From a bacterium (GTDB lineage: Bacteria; Patescibacteriota; Minisyncoccia; Phycocordibacterales; Phycocordibacteraceae), in NCBI GenBank assembly GCA_023267755.1, contig JAHFMR010000006.1, positions 1 to 41,270 of the forward strand: 41,270 nt of DNA, read 5' to 3'. The notes under the pieces are model-generated. The model did no database searches. It had not been told where the DNA came from and saw only the letters and a list, made by a program, of their open reading frames with translations. Position numbers and translations under genes: made by a program. This document shows positions 24,668 through 32,469 of the stretch, piece by piece (the stretch's first letter is position 1; each line of letters starts with the position of its first letter).

Positions 24668-25828
24668 CTACCCTCTCGCGCCGCTGTCAACAAAAGCGAC
24701 TGCCCGCACGAGCTCACCTGCAAAACGCGTCAAATCACCCGCCCGTGTGGACGGTCCCCAGGAGACGCGCAACGTCGTGTGCGCTCTCTCCTTGTCGCCG
24801 GTGAGAATGAAAACTGCGTGCGAGCCCTCCTCTGAATCAGTCTCGCACGCGCTTCGCGAGGAGACGGCAATTCCCGCCTCATCGAGGAGTGCCACGAGAT
24901 AATCAGTGTCGCGTCCTGGGAGCGAGAGACTAAGAATATTCGGCGTTTGTCTGTGACCCTTATTTATATATACGTCTGGGATATCCCGCGTGACGCGCTC
25001 TACGAGCCTCTCTCGCTCTTGTTTAGCAGTCGTATAAAACACTTCGTGGCTTCGCGCAGCGGCGCTAAGCGCCTCCGCAAATGCTCTTGCGAGCTCGGGC
25101 GTCTCGCTCCCAGGACGCAATCCTCGTTCTTGACCGCCGCCACGATAGAGTGGTGCAAGCGGAATAGTGCGATGTGCGATGAGCACGCCAATGCCGCGAA
25201 GTGCGCCGACCTTCGCGCCGTCGAACGTGAGCAGATCGGCGCCAAAGTGTGCACGAGTTATCTTCTCCGTAAGCGGCGCCTGACTCGCATCCACGTGCAG
25301 CAGCGCAGCGGGGAAAGTGATTTCTTCGCGAGTGGCTGCCCTGCCTCGAGCGAGCGAGAAATTACTTTCCCCGCTGCGCGTGCCCCGAAGTGTTGCAGCC
25401 ACCTCGCGCGTATTCCAGATGACTCCCGTCTCACCGCATACCGCATCCATCGAGATGAGAACTGTCTCGGGTCGGAGCAGCCTTGCGAGCGCTTCTGTAT
25501 CTACCGCTCCATCCTTAATCGGGAGCGCTTCCACTACCGCTCCACGTTCTTCGGCCATCTTCATATTCTCCACGATAGACGCGTGTGCACTCGGCAAGTA
25601 GAGCAGATGAGCTCCGGGCCGAGCGAGACCGAGGATAGCAAGCGCGTTGGCCTCAGTCGCCCCGCTCGTGAAGATGACATCATCGGCCTGTGCCTCAACC
25701 AGCCGCGCGATAGTCGTCCGTGCGTCTTCGAGTACCGCCTTCGCCTGACGGCCCTCCTCGTGCGGCGATGATGGGTTCCCGGCCACGCCAGCGGCTTGAT
25801 CAAGATTGAGTCTCTTCTGCCACCACAT
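24668..25828 (-). CDS. Cysteine desulfurase-like PLP enzyme
   Basis: Transfers sulfur from cysteine for Fe-S clusters or tRNA thiolation. The 386-residue class V aminotransferase has IFTSGATEANALAI, the PLP-stacking His82 (SAHAS), HVDASQA (Asp180), the PLP Lys206 in TFDGAKVGALRG (His before Lys is changed to Ala) and the sulfur-carrying Cys328 in SSRSACETDS. The N-terminus is short: NLDQAAGVA runs straight into GNPSSPHEEGR, lacking about 15-20 residues usually found in between. About residues 150-176 are coded by an inverted repeat and look inserted. A divergent promoter region is shared with infB. Confidence 0.88.
   Translation of the reverse strand: MWWQKRLNLDQAAGVAGNPSSPHEEGRQAKAVLEDARTTIARLVEAQADDVIFTSGATEANALAILGLARPGAHLLYLPSAHASIVENMKMAEERGAVVEALPIKDGAVDTEALARLLRPETVLISMDAVCGETGVIWNTREVAATLRGTRSGESNFSLARGRAATREEITFPAALLHVDASQAPLTEKITRAHFGADLLTFDGAKVGALRGIGVLIAHRTIPLAPLYRGGGQERGLRPGSETPELARAFAEALSAAARSHEVFYTTAKQERERLVERVTRDIPDVYINKGHRQTPNILSLSLPGRDTDYLVALLDEAGIAVSSRSACETDSEEGSHAVFILTGDKERAHTTLRVSWGPSTRAGDLTRFAGELVRAVAFVDSGARG
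25303..25379. repeat. In-frame inverted repeat in the cysteine desulfurase gene
   Basis: Arms of 23 bases (25303-25325 and 25357-25379) with one mismatch around a 31-base centre. The arms contain GCGCAGCGGGGAAAGT. The element codes for SGESNFSLARGRAATREEITFP, placed just before the conserved HVDASQA strand, where relatives have no such segment. Confidence 0.8.
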
Positions 25829-25834
25829 ACGTTC

Positions 25835-25884
25835 ATTCTACACGAACCGCCCTGATTGCAACTTAGTCATTTTTGTGATGAAAT
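25835..25884. promoter_or_regulatory. Divergent promoter region, infB and cysteine desulfurase
   Basis: TTGCAA (25856-25861) is its own complement and can serve as -35 in both directions. For infB it is 17 bases from TGAAAT (25879-25884), which is 9 bases before the ATG. For the desulfurase it is 15 bases from TAGAAT (25835-25840, minus), 6 bases before that ATG. Confidence 0.5.
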
Positions 25885-25893
25885 AGGGGCACT

Positions 25894-27375
25894 ATGGCGC
25901 GGGAACAACGACCGCCTGTCATCGCGGTGATGGGTCATATAGACCACGGCAAGTCCTCTCTTCTGGATTACATCCGGAAGGCAAATGTCGTGGCCGGCGA
26001 GGCGGGTGGTATCACTCAGCACGTCGCCGCCTATATCGCCCTGCATAACGGACGCCCGGTCACCTTCCTCGATACGCCCGGGCACGAAGCCTTTAAGACC
26101 ATCCGTGCGCGCGGTGCGGCCGCCGCAGATATCAGCATCCTCGTCGTCGCGGCCGACGAAGGCGTGATGCCGCAGACGCTCGACGCGCTCGCCGCGATAC
26201 GTGAGGCGGCTATCCCTTTTATCGTCGCGATTACGAAGATCGACAAGAACAATGCCGATATCGAACGCGCGAAGCACTCGCTCCTCGAACACGAGGTGCT
26301 TCTCGAAGGTCTCGGCGGCGATACCGCGTACTCTCTCGTCTCGTCGAAGACGGGTGAGGGTATCGACGAGCTCCTCGATCTCGTCCTTCTCTCTGCCGAC
26401 CTCCTCGAGCTCTCAGGCGACCCCGAGGTTGTTGCGACCGGCTTCGTCCTCGAGTCGACCCAAGACCCCAAGCGCGGCGCCTCCGCCACGCTCGTGATTA
26501 AGGACGGCACACTCACTAAGGACGGCTTCGTCGTCGCCGGCGAGGCCTATGCGCCGATACGCTTCATCGAAGACTTCCTCGGCACGCGTGTCGAGAGCGC
26601 GGGGCCCTCTGCGCCGGTGCGTATCTCCGGATTCAGCAAGCTACCCACCGCCGGATCTCTCTTTACCGTGGTGAAGACAAAGAAGGAGGCTGAGGCGGCA
26701 GTTGAGGAAAATAAGAAGGAGCTCGCTGCGATGCCTGAACGTATCGCCACAGTAGAGGGCATAACCGAGTTCCCGCTTATCGTGAAGGCTGACGTCGCCG
26801 GCTCTATTGACGCGATCGCTCACGAGTTGAAAAAGATTGCCCACGAGCGCGGGATCGTGCGGATTATCTCTTCTGGCGTGGGAACCGTTTCCGAGAACGA
26901 TATCAAGACGGCCCACGCGAGCGGCGGAACGATTATCGCCTTCAACGTCTCTACCGACGCCATCGCGAGCGAGCTCGCGGAGCGCGACAATGTTCCCCTC
27001 TTCACTTTTTCAATCATCTACGAGCTCTCGCAGAAGGTGCAGGAGCTTCTCGACGCAAGCATCCCCGCAGTCGCCTCTGAAAAGGAGCTCGGCCGCGCTC
27101 TGATCCTTAAAGTCTTTTCTTCAAGTGCTAAGAAGCAGGTATTGGGGGCGCGATATATCTCGGGCTCGCTCGCTGTGGGCAGCCGTGTGAAGCTCCTACG
27201 GAAAATCGGCGGCGAGCATAGCGAGATCGCCCGCGGGAGCATCAGTAATCTCCAGCAAGCGCGCAGCGATGTGCAGGAGATCCACACCGAGGGCGACTTC
27301 GGCACCGAGGTGGAGTGCCGCGCCGACGCAGCCTACGGCGACGAACTCGTCTCTTTCGTCGTCACCCAATTATGA
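25894..27375 (+). CDS. infB: Translation initiation factor IF-2, minimal form
   Basis: Brings initiator tRNA to the ribosome. The 493-residue protein begins directly with the G domain: G1 GHIDHGKSS (14-22), switch region GGITQHVAAY, G3 DTPGHEAF, G4 TKID and G5 SSKTG. Domains II, III and IV follow (DPKRGASATLVI; VKADVAGSIDAIAHEL; SSAKKQVLGARY). The long N-terminal domain of other bacterial IF-2 proteins is completely absent. The stop overlaps the rbfA start (ATGA), so the two are coupled. Confidence 0.95.
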   Translation: MAREQRPPVIAVMGHIDHGKSSLLDYIRKANVVAGEAGGITQHVAAYIALHNGRPVTFLDTPGHEAFKTIRARGAAAADISILVVAADEGVMPQTLDALAAIREAAIPFIVAITKIDKNNADIERAKHSLLEHEVLLEGLGGDTAYSLVSSKTGEGIDELLDLVLLSADLLELSGDPEVVATGFVLESTQDPKRGASATLVIKDGTLTKDGFVVAGEAYAPIRFIEDFLGTRVESAGPSAPVRISGFSKLPTAGSLFTVVKTKKEAEAAVEENKKELAAMPERIATVEGITEFPLIVKADVAGSIDAIAHELKKIAHERGIVRIISSGVGTVSENDIKTAHASGGTIIAFNVSTDAIASELAERDNVPLFTFSIIYELSQKVQELLDASIPAVASEKELGRALILKVFSSSAKKQVLGARYISGSLAVGSRVKLLRKIGGEHSEIARGSISNLQQARSDVQEIHTEGDFGTEVECRADAAYGDELVSFVVTQL

Positions 27376-27707
27376 ACCCCGACAACCGATCACGCTCGCC
27401 GCGCCGACAGAGCGACCGCGCCACGCTCATCGTCGCGCACGAAGCCGCCCAGTTTATCGCTCGCGAAGCGAGCAAGGACTCGCTCATCACCGTCATCCGT
27501 GCCCAGAGTGTGGCACACGGCGAACGTATGTTGGTCTTCGTTAGTATCTTCCCTATCGAGAAGGCGCGAAGCGCACTCGCATTTCTCGAGCGCCAGCGTG
27601 AAGCCTTTTCCGATCACCTGAAGGCACACGCACGCTTACGCCTCCCGCGAATAGACTTTATGCTCGACAACGGCGAGGAATCGCTTCCCGACTCCCCCGT
27701 CAGGTAG
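27372..27707 (+). CDS. rbfA: Ribosome-binding factor A-like protein
   Basis: 111 residues. The KH-like pattern of RbfA is visible: LITVIRAQ, then RMLVFVSIFP, a helix with RSALAFLERQREAFSDHL, and LRLPRIDFMLDNGEE at the end, comparable to the family ending where a conserved strand follows RLR. RbfA helps mature the 30S subunit. The start overlaps the infB stop by four bases, and infB-rbfA is a well-known pair, which supports the call despite weak sequence similarity. Confidence 0.8.
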   Translation: MNPDNRSRSPRRQSDRATLIVAHEAAQFIAREASKDSLITVIRAQSVAHGERMLVFVSIFPIEKARSALAFLERQREAFSDHLKAHARLRLPRIDFMLDNGEESLPDSPVR

Positions 27708-27721
27708 TATCATCAGGGAAC

Positions 27722-27793
27722 GGCCCGGTGGTGAAGTGGTAACACAGCGGTCTGCAAAACCGCGATGCGCGGGTTCGATTCCCGCTCGGGCCT
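27722..27793 (+). tRNA. tRNA-Cys (GCA)
   Basis: Acceptor GGCCCGG with TCGGGCC, anticodon loop CTGCAAA giving GCA, T arm CGGGTTCGATTCCCG, discriminator T as expected for tRNA-Cys. The CCA is not encoded. It is the first of four tRNAs after rbfA. Confidence 0.93.
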
Positions 27794-27825
27794 CACGTTT
27801 TGAAATAGAGTAAGATGTAGACATT

Positions 27826-27917
27826 GCCAAGGTGGCGGAATGGTAGACGCACAGGACTTAAAATCCTGAGAGGGCCTAAAAACCTTCGTGTGGGTTCGAG
27901 TCCCACCCTTGGTACCA
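27826..27917 (+). tRNA. tRNA-Leu (UAA)
   Basis: Acceptor GCCAAGG with CCTTGGT, anticodon loop CTTAAAA giving TAA, and a long class II variable arm. It is followed by ACCA, so this copy does have an encoded CCA end, unlike the other tRNAs here. Confidence 0.93.
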
Positions 27918-27950
27918 GGATAAAATGTGCTAAATTATAAAAGTCAGTCT

Positions 27951-28023
27951 GCGCCTATAGCTCAGTTGGTAGAGCAGCTCCCTCTTAAGGAGACGGTCCC
28001 AGGTTCGAGCCCTGGTAGGCGCA
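27951..28023 (+). tRNA. tRNA-Lys (CUU)
   Basis: Acceptor GCGCCTA with TAGGCGC, D arm GCTCAGTTGGTAGAGC, anticodon loop CTCTTAA giving CTT, T arm CAGGTTCGAGCCCTG. The discriminator is A and CCA is not encoded. Confidence 0.93.
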
Positions 28024-28057
28024 CAAAAATCGTATCGACTTGGTATAGTACGAGCAG

Positions 28058-28139
28058 GCTGGGATGGCGAAATTGGTAGACGCACTAGCCTTAGGAGCTA
28101 GCGGGGCAACCCATGGAGGTTCGAGTCCTCTTCCCAGCA
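28058..28139 (+). tRNA. tRNA-Leu (UAG)
   Basis: Acceptor GCTGGGA with TCCCAGC, anticodon stem CTAGC/GCTAG with loop CTTAGGA giving TAG, long variable arm, discriminator A. CCA is not encoded. With the copies at 17226 and 27826 this is the third leucine isoacceptor in the window. Confidence 0.93.
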
Positions 28140-28140
28140 C

Positions 28141-28182
28141 TTGACTTTCTGTTAGTTTCGTGTATTATGCACTCTAGAGTGC
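28141..28182 (+). promoter_or_regulatory. Promoter plus operator-like palindrome for the SPFH gene
   Basis: TTGACT (28141-28146) and TATTAT (28163-28168) with a 16-base spacer. The perfect 14-base palindrome GCACTCTAGAGTGC (28169-28182) follows immediately and covers the predicted transcription start, an ideal site for a dimeric repressor. A long leader and a strong SD (AGGAGG) precede the ATG at 28220. Confidence 0.6.
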
Positions 28183-28219
28183 AGCTCTTTCTGCTGCTCA
28201 TACATTAGGAGGAAACGTC

Positions 28220-29380
28220 ATGTCAGACATTCTGGTTGGAGTAGCACTGGGTCTCGTCATCGCAGCTGTTGTTGGTCTCGCTCTCCTTGTTTACCAGCTG
28301 GCGCAAAGTAAAGTCTTCTTTACCTCGCCGAAGGAAGGTACCGTGGAGTTCGTCATGGCCGGCAACAGTATCCGCAATATGATACTCGTATGGAAGGGTC
28401 ACCAGAAGCATGGTGTACCAAAACCAGACGATGCGTTTGCGGAATATGAAGTTGAAGTGTCGCCGTCAAATCAACCCCAAAGACTAACGGGCCGACGTGC
28501 ACTTAATCCCCTTAACTGGGGCGAGTCGTTCGGCATCTACTGGGTCGGCCTCTGGCCGTTCTACAAGATCTATCGCTACGACTTCTTTTGGGTCGAGGAA
28601 AAAATCGACGAAGGCACGAACCAACTGGTTCCGTTCGCAAGAAAGGCAACAAAGGAAGATAACGGGGGTCAAACGCCCTTCGCTTACGTGAACGACTTCA
28701 ACTATGTCTTCTTTGTCAATGACGTGAAGACGAAAGATGGCGTACCGCTGAAGCTCTCGTTCATCGTTACCATTCGTCTCGTGAACCCGTATAAGGCGCT
28801 GTTTCTCGGTGAGGACTGGCTCCAACGTGCGGGCGGAGCGATAAGTCTGATGACGATTCGTTACGCTGGTGTCCTCAGTTACGAGGAAATCATTGCGAAC
28901 AAGCCTGCACCGATTCCAATCATCGACAGTAGGACTGGTGGAATTATCGAAACACCTCATACTTTGGAAGACCTCATCAAGATGCTTGCCGATGGCCAAC
29001 CTCATGGCGGACTCGATCACGATCTTTTGACCGAATACGGCGTCAGGATTGTTGCTGCAAAAACCAACGCAATTGATTTTGCCGATGGTACCGCAGCAGC
29101 GGAATACAGCAAGGCAACAACCCAAAGATATGTTGCCGAGCAAAAGGGGCAGGCCGAATTGGCTGAAGCAAGAGGAAAAGCCGAGGCAATAGGAGTTCTT
29201 GCTGAAGCAGAGCGTAATCGCATCGAAACGGCATATAGTCCTATTGCCGGAACTGACAAGGATGCACGGATGAGAATCCGCCAGCTCGAAGCACTGGAGA
29301 AATCTGGTGAAAAGGGTGGGCACACCATTGTCATCCCGGACAACATACTCGGACTCGCAGGTCACTTGATTAACAAATGA
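28220..29380 (+). CDS. SPFH/band 7 membrane protein
   Basis: 386 residues. An N-terminal transmembrane helix (about 4-27) precedes a long soluble part with a band-7-like domain (about 30-290; FSFIVTIRLVNPYKALF-like strand and helix pattern around 185-215 and TEYGVRIVAAKTNAIDFAD at the end). An Ala/Glu-rich coiled coil follows (AEQKGQAELAEARGKAEAIG, about 309-345), typical of flotillin/prohibitin-type proteins that form membrane rings. The strong SD and own promoter differ from most genes here. The next gene, a membrane protein 12 bases downstream, is probably a partner. Confidence 0.8.
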   Translation: MSDILVGVALGLVIAAVVGLALLVYQLAQSKVFFTSPKEGTVEFVMAGNSIRNMILVWKGHQKHGVPKPDDAFAEYEVEVSPSNQPQRLTGRRALNPLNWGESFGIYWVGLWPFYKIYRYDFFWVEEKIDEGTNQLVPFARKATKEDNGGQTPFAYVNDFNYVFFVNDVKTKDGVPLKLSFIVTIRLVNPYKALFLGEDWLQRAGGAISLMTIRYAGVLSYEEIIANKPAPIPIIDSRTGGIIETPHTLEDLIKMLADGQPHGGLDHDLLTEYGVRIVAAKTNAIDFADGTAAAEYSKATTQRYVAEQKGQAELAEARGKAEAIGVLAEAERNRIETAYSPIAGTDKDARMRIRQLEALEKSGEKGGHTIVIPDNILGLAGHLINK

Positions 29381-29392
29381 AAGGAGTAGATC

Positions 29393-30061
29393 ATGCTTAT
29401 GATTATCCTAGCGTTTCTTGGGACGCTGGTGGCTATCGGCATCGTCGGAGGGATTGTTTACGCAGTCGTAACAAAGAAAAAACCTTCCGCTGATTGGCTG
29501 AAAGTGACCGCAGTAATCCTGGGTGTTGTCTTTATCGTCGGCCTTAGCATCTGGCTGGTCGGTAAGGACCTGAGCGCACCATCGTTGGCGACAGTCAACG
29601 CTTGGAGACAGCACTTCTGGCTCTGGATATTGATCTTCTCTGTTTTCGTCTACGTGGAAGCATCCTTCATCCCGAAGAGCGCGGCCACTCTAGCGGACAC
29701 ACTAAAGACCGTGCTGGCACTTATGGTCGTTACGCTCTTCATCGTCTTCCCGATTCTCGGGATGTTCAGTGGAGGGAGTGGTGACTCACAAGCTACAAGC
29801 AGCGCGCGGGAAGAGAGGCCGATGAACTCATTGGTCTTACCCGCAAACGGCTATTCCGAGCACGTCAACGCACCTGTGGGATACTTCGTAAGATTCCACG
29901 GTCACGGTTACACCGTTCACTGCGTCTACAGTGACGGACACGAGGGGGTGGTTGGCGATCAGTCGCGCCCCTGCGAAGACGGACCGACCTTGTACTGGTA
30001 TCTCCAAGATACAACAGGAGCGCCAAACATGGTCCCCTATGAACGAGTACGTTCCTTCTGA
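29393..30061 (+). CDS. Membrane protein of unknown function, downstream of SPFH
   Basis: 222 residues. Four predicted transmembrane helices (about 4-26, 37-58, 72-90 and 105-128) are followed by a polar domain of about 90 residues with two cysteines (VHCVYSD and SRPCEDG) and many aromatics (YFVRFHGHGYTVHC). The cysteine pair hints at an extracytoplasmic domain with a disulfide. The strong SD GGAG and the 12-base gap to the SPFH gene indicate a two-gene operon ending at the terminator at 30080. I do not recognise the family. It may act like the NfeD-type partners of SPFH proteins, but there is no sequence evidence for NfeD. Confidence 0.7.
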   Translation: MLMIILAFLGTLVAIGIVGGIVYAVVTKKKPSADWLKVTAVILGVVFIVGLSIWLVGKDLSAPSLATVNAWRQHFWLWILIFSVFVYVEASFIPKSAATLADTLKTVLALMVVTLFIVFPILGMFSGGSGDSQATSSAREERPMNSLVLPANGYSEHVNAPVGYFVRFHGHGYTVHCVYSDGHEGVVGDQSRPCEDGPTLYWYLQDTTGAPNMVPYERVRSF

Positions 30062-30079
30062 CGTGAGCAGTTCTTGTAA

Positions 30080-30119
30080 AAGGCCGCCCCGGTTTACCGG
30101 AGCGGCCTTCTTCTTTTTT
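30080..30119. terminator. Strong intrinsic terminator between convergent operons
   Basis: AAGGCCGC and GCGGCCTT pair, with CCGG pairing CCGG after a one-base internal mismatch, around the loop TTTA. CTTCTTTTTT follows on the plus strand, and the minus strand has a shorter T run. It ends the SPFH operon and the pilin operon. Confidence 0.9.
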
Positions 30120-30125
30120 ATCTAC

Positions 30126-30386
30126 TTATCTTGTGATTGGAGTAACGCCAAAGGTGGAGAGAGCGAGGTTGATAATCCCGTACGCGCCGAAGATAATCAC
30201 TAGTCCAACGAGCCCCCAGAGGATAGCCTGCTTCCCTTCTGAGCGCTTCGCCTCGTCTCCTGCGTGCGCTATGAACTCGAACACTCCCCAAAGGAATACG
30301 ACGAAAGCGAGTGCCGCGAGAAGGAGAATAATCGGATTAACGATCTGTACGACGACCTTGTCGAGGAAGTTGTTAAGAGCAGGCAT
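30126..30386 (-). CDS. T4SS-type pilin-like membrane protein
   Basis: 86 residues with two transmembrane helices (about 17-40 and 55-78). The loop between is polar (AHAGDEAKRSEGKQ), and the second helix begins ILWGLVGLVIIFGAYGIINL. This KxxGK...WGxxG pattern, shared by five neighbouring proteins, fits the VirB2/TrbC-like T4SS_pilin family. It lacks a signal peptide. It is the last gene of the pilin operon, eight bases after the previous one. Confidence 0.8.
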   Translation of the reverse strand: MPALNNFLDKVVVQIVNPIILLLAALAFVVFLWGVFEFIAHAGDEAKRSEGKQAILWGLVGLVIIFGAYGIINLALSTFGVTPITR

Positions 30387-30393
30387 TTATCCA

Positions 30394-30762
30394 CTAGCTT
30401 CCGATGTGCGTGCCCGTGCCTGGCACGGAGCTAGGACCAGTTGAATTGCCGAAAACGACAGTGCCGAGGAGGATGTTCACGAGACCCCAGATAGAGACCA
30501 TCACAAAGAAGCCGATAAGACCCCAGAGCATCAGGTTCTTACCTTTCTCCTTCACTTCCTCATTCTGGGCACCGATGATGAAGACCTCAAACGCGCCGTA
30601 GAGGAAGACGATAAAGGCGACCGCGAAGAGGACTGGGACGAGAACGTTATTGATAGTGGTGATAACGAAGGTTCCGACATCCGAGACATTGCTAATTGCA
30701 GCAAGAGAGACGAGCGGAGCGGCGAACGCGGCGGCAGTAACGAGGGCAATTACTTTTTTCAT
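30394..30762 (-). CDS. T4SS-type pilin-like protein with signal peptide
   Basis: 122 residues. A signal peptide (MKKVIALVTAAAFAAPLVSLA) is followed by two helices (about 38-60 and 76-100) with the family loop (GAQNEEVKEKGKNLMLWGLIGFFVM). The tail is rich in Gly, Ser, Thr and Pro. It has its own promoter (30789-30816) but also lies downstream of other pilin genes. Confidence 0.85.
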   Translation of the reverse strand: MKKVIALVTAAAFAAPLVSLAAISNVSDVGTFVITTINNVLVPVLFAVAFIVFLYGAFEVFIIGAQNEEVKEKGKNLMLWGLIGFFVMVSIWGLVNILLGTVVFGNSTGPSSVPGTGTHIGS

Positions 30763-30788
30763 GAGATAGATAAGTGATTAACAGGTTA

Positions 30789-30816
30789 ATTGTAACGTTT
30801 CTAGGGGCGTGGTCAA
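30789..30816 (-). promoter_or_regulatory. Promoter within the pilin cluster
   Basis: On the minus strand TTGACC (30811-30816) and TACAAT (30789-30794) with a 16-base spacer, in the 81-base gap between two pilin genes. It would drive the last two genes with a leader of about 20 bases and no clear SD. Confidence 0.6.
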
Positions 30817-30843
30817 TGCACGTTTACGGCTCGTGTGGATATC

Positions 30844-31833
30844 TTATTGCCCGCACGTAGGATCGGTAGAACAACAACTATTGGAAAAATCCCATGATCC
30901 GTAGTCCGCTTCGCAAACACAGATTTCAGAAACGCCGGTGTTTTCCATACATGTTGTGTATGCGCTCGGCGTGACTCCGTTATTCGGCATACAACTCCCA
31001 GTATCATCACAGGTACCGGCCTGCCCACCAACCGTACAAGCAGTGTAGGCTGTACAACCACCGGTACCAACAGAAGCGGGGTCCTGACAAATATCACCAC
31101 CGTAGTTAGTATCGGGTGCACACTCGAGACCAGACGCACATGGTCGGGTGGCGCTGCAACTCCAACCCTGCTGAGCGACTGCGTCACTCCCTACGGGCGA
31201 CCCGGTCCCACCATATGCAGTGTATGCCGGGAGACATTCAATAGCTGTGTTGCCGCTATTAACACAAGAGTCGTAAGCTTGTTGCGCGAGGCCCTGACTG
31301 CTTCCGCCCAAACCATTTAACGCCGCGTTGTATGCATTCGTGGCAGTACCGCACGCAGCGCTCGACGCGCTGGCACCTGTACAAGCGGCCTGTTGTGCAG
31401 CGTATGCACTGTTCAACGCAGCTGTCTGTGCGGCAGTATAGCTCCCGCCAGTCACGTAGGAGCCCGCACCAATCGTCGGGAAGGCCGGCGCGGAGGTGCC
31501 AGCCGAGAGACCGAAGGTACCCATAACTAAGTTCACGATTCCCCAGAGCGAGAGAATGACGACAAAACCGATAACCCCCCAGATTGTGAATTGTCGGCCC
31601 TCGGTCCGATCCTTTTCATCAGCTGCACCGAGGATGAAGTACTTGTACACCCCGTAGAGAAAAACGAGGAACGCGATCGCCATCAGAAGCGGGACGAGGA
31701 GAGAGTTGATGACGTTGATAATACCGACAGAGTACGCCGAGATGGCAGAGGTGTTGATGCCCGTCTGTGCAGAAGCGAGGAACGGTGTGGCGAGGAGGGT
31801 GAGCGTCGTGACGAAGCGAAGAGTGTTTTTCAT
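30844..31833 (-). CDS. Pilin-like protein with long cysteine-rich C-terminal domain
   Basis: 329 residues from the ATG at 31833; an upstream in-frame extension to 31965 would run into the next gene and is rejected. Signal peptide (1-22), two pilin-type helices (about 40-62 and 78-104 with DEKDRTEGRQFTIWGVIGFV), an Ala/Tyr-rich spacer (about 125-180), then about 160 residues with many cysteines (CSATRPCASGLEC, CEADYGS, SCCSTDPTC). The Cys-rich part is likely a disulfide-stabilised extracellular domain at the pilus tip or surface. This fusion is unlike the short pilins on either side. Confidence 0.8.
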   Translation of the reverse strand: MKNTLRFVTTLTLLATPFLASAQTGINTSAISAYSVGIINVINSLLVPLLMAIAFLVFLYGVYKYFILGAADEKDRTEGRQFTIWGVIGFVVILSLWGIVNLVMGTFGLSAGTSAPAFPTIGAGSYVTGGSYTAAQTAALNSAYAAQQAACTGASASSAACGTATNAYNAALNGLGGSSQGLAQQAYDSCVNSGNTAIECLPAYTAYGGTGSPVGSDAVAQQGWSCSATRPCASGLECAPDTNYGGDICQDPASVGTGGCTAYTACTVGGQAGTCDDTGSCMPNNGVTPSAYTTCMENTGVSEICVCEADYGSWDFSNSCCSTDPTCGQ

Positions 31834-31844
31834 AAAACAGAATA

Positions 31845-32180
31845 CTACAGAGGGATTGAAGAGGGCGGCGTCGGTGCATAGAAGCCGCCGAGACCAAAGG
31901 TGCTTGCGACGACGTTCACGATGCCCCAGATGGAGATCATCACCACGAAGCCGATGATGCCCCACATAAGGAGCTTGTGCCCTTCTGCGACCTCGTCTGG
32001 CTCTCCGTGAGAGAAGATATAGGCCTTAGCGATACCATAGAGGAAGACGATAAAGGCAATCGCGAAGAGGACCGGTACCAGGACGTTATTAATAAGGTAG
32101 AGGAGGTTGGTCGCAATCTGGCAGATACCAGAAGCGCAACCAGAACCGAAGGAGAACGTGAGTGAACCGTTAATATTCAT
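31845..32180 (-). CDS. T4SS-type pilin-like protein
   Basis: 111 residues with two helices (about 23-47 and 68-92). The polar loop is SHGEPDEVAEGHKLLMWGIIGFVVM and the second helix ends in WGIVNVV, matching the family. Two Cys (SGCASGIC) lie before the first helix. There is no classic signal peptide. The start is 24 bases after the previous gene in the same direction. Confidence 0.8.
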   Translation of the reverse strand: MNINGSLTFSFGSGCASGICQIATNLLYLINNVLVPVLFAIAFIVFLYGIAKAYIFSHGEPDEVAEGHKLLMWGIIGFVVMISIWGIVNVVASTFGLGGFYAPTPPSSIPL

Positions 32181-32204
32181 AGCGAGTGAGTATATTGTAA
32201 TACA

Positions 32205-32462
32205 TCAGGCCGAAGGCGCGATGCCGAGCGTGGATAAGAGCAAGTTGACGAAGCCCCAGACCGAGAAGAGCATCACCATCCCCAGGAAGCCCCAGAGGAT
32301 GAACGTGCGGCCTTCTTCCCTCTTCTTCTCGTCCCCCGGGTGGAGAAAGAAGTAGTTGACAATGCCCCAGACAAGCACGAGGAATGCGAGCGCGAAGATG
32401 ACCGGCACGACAATCGTGTTAAGGAGGGTGATGAAGTCGTGTACGTAGATGGCGAAGGTCAT
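32205..32462 (-). CDS. T4SS-type pilin-like protein, short
   Basis: 85 residues, two helices (about 13-38 and 53-78). The loop LHPGDEKKREEGRTFILWGFLGMVM carries the family pattern. No signal peptide is seen. It ends close to the previous gene (8 bases), consistent with one operon. Confidence 0.8.
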   Translation of the reverse strand: MTFAIYVHDFITLLNTIVVPVIFALAFLVLVWGIVNYFFLHPGDEKKREEGRTFILWGFLGMVMLFSVWGFVNLLLSTLGIAPSA

Positions 32463-32469
32463 ATTCTAA

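Noticed and set aside
30844-31965. Longer start at 31965 for the Cys-rich pilin
   Set aside because: It would run through the end of the upstream pilin gene and lacks a signal peptide; the ATG at 31833 begins a clear one.
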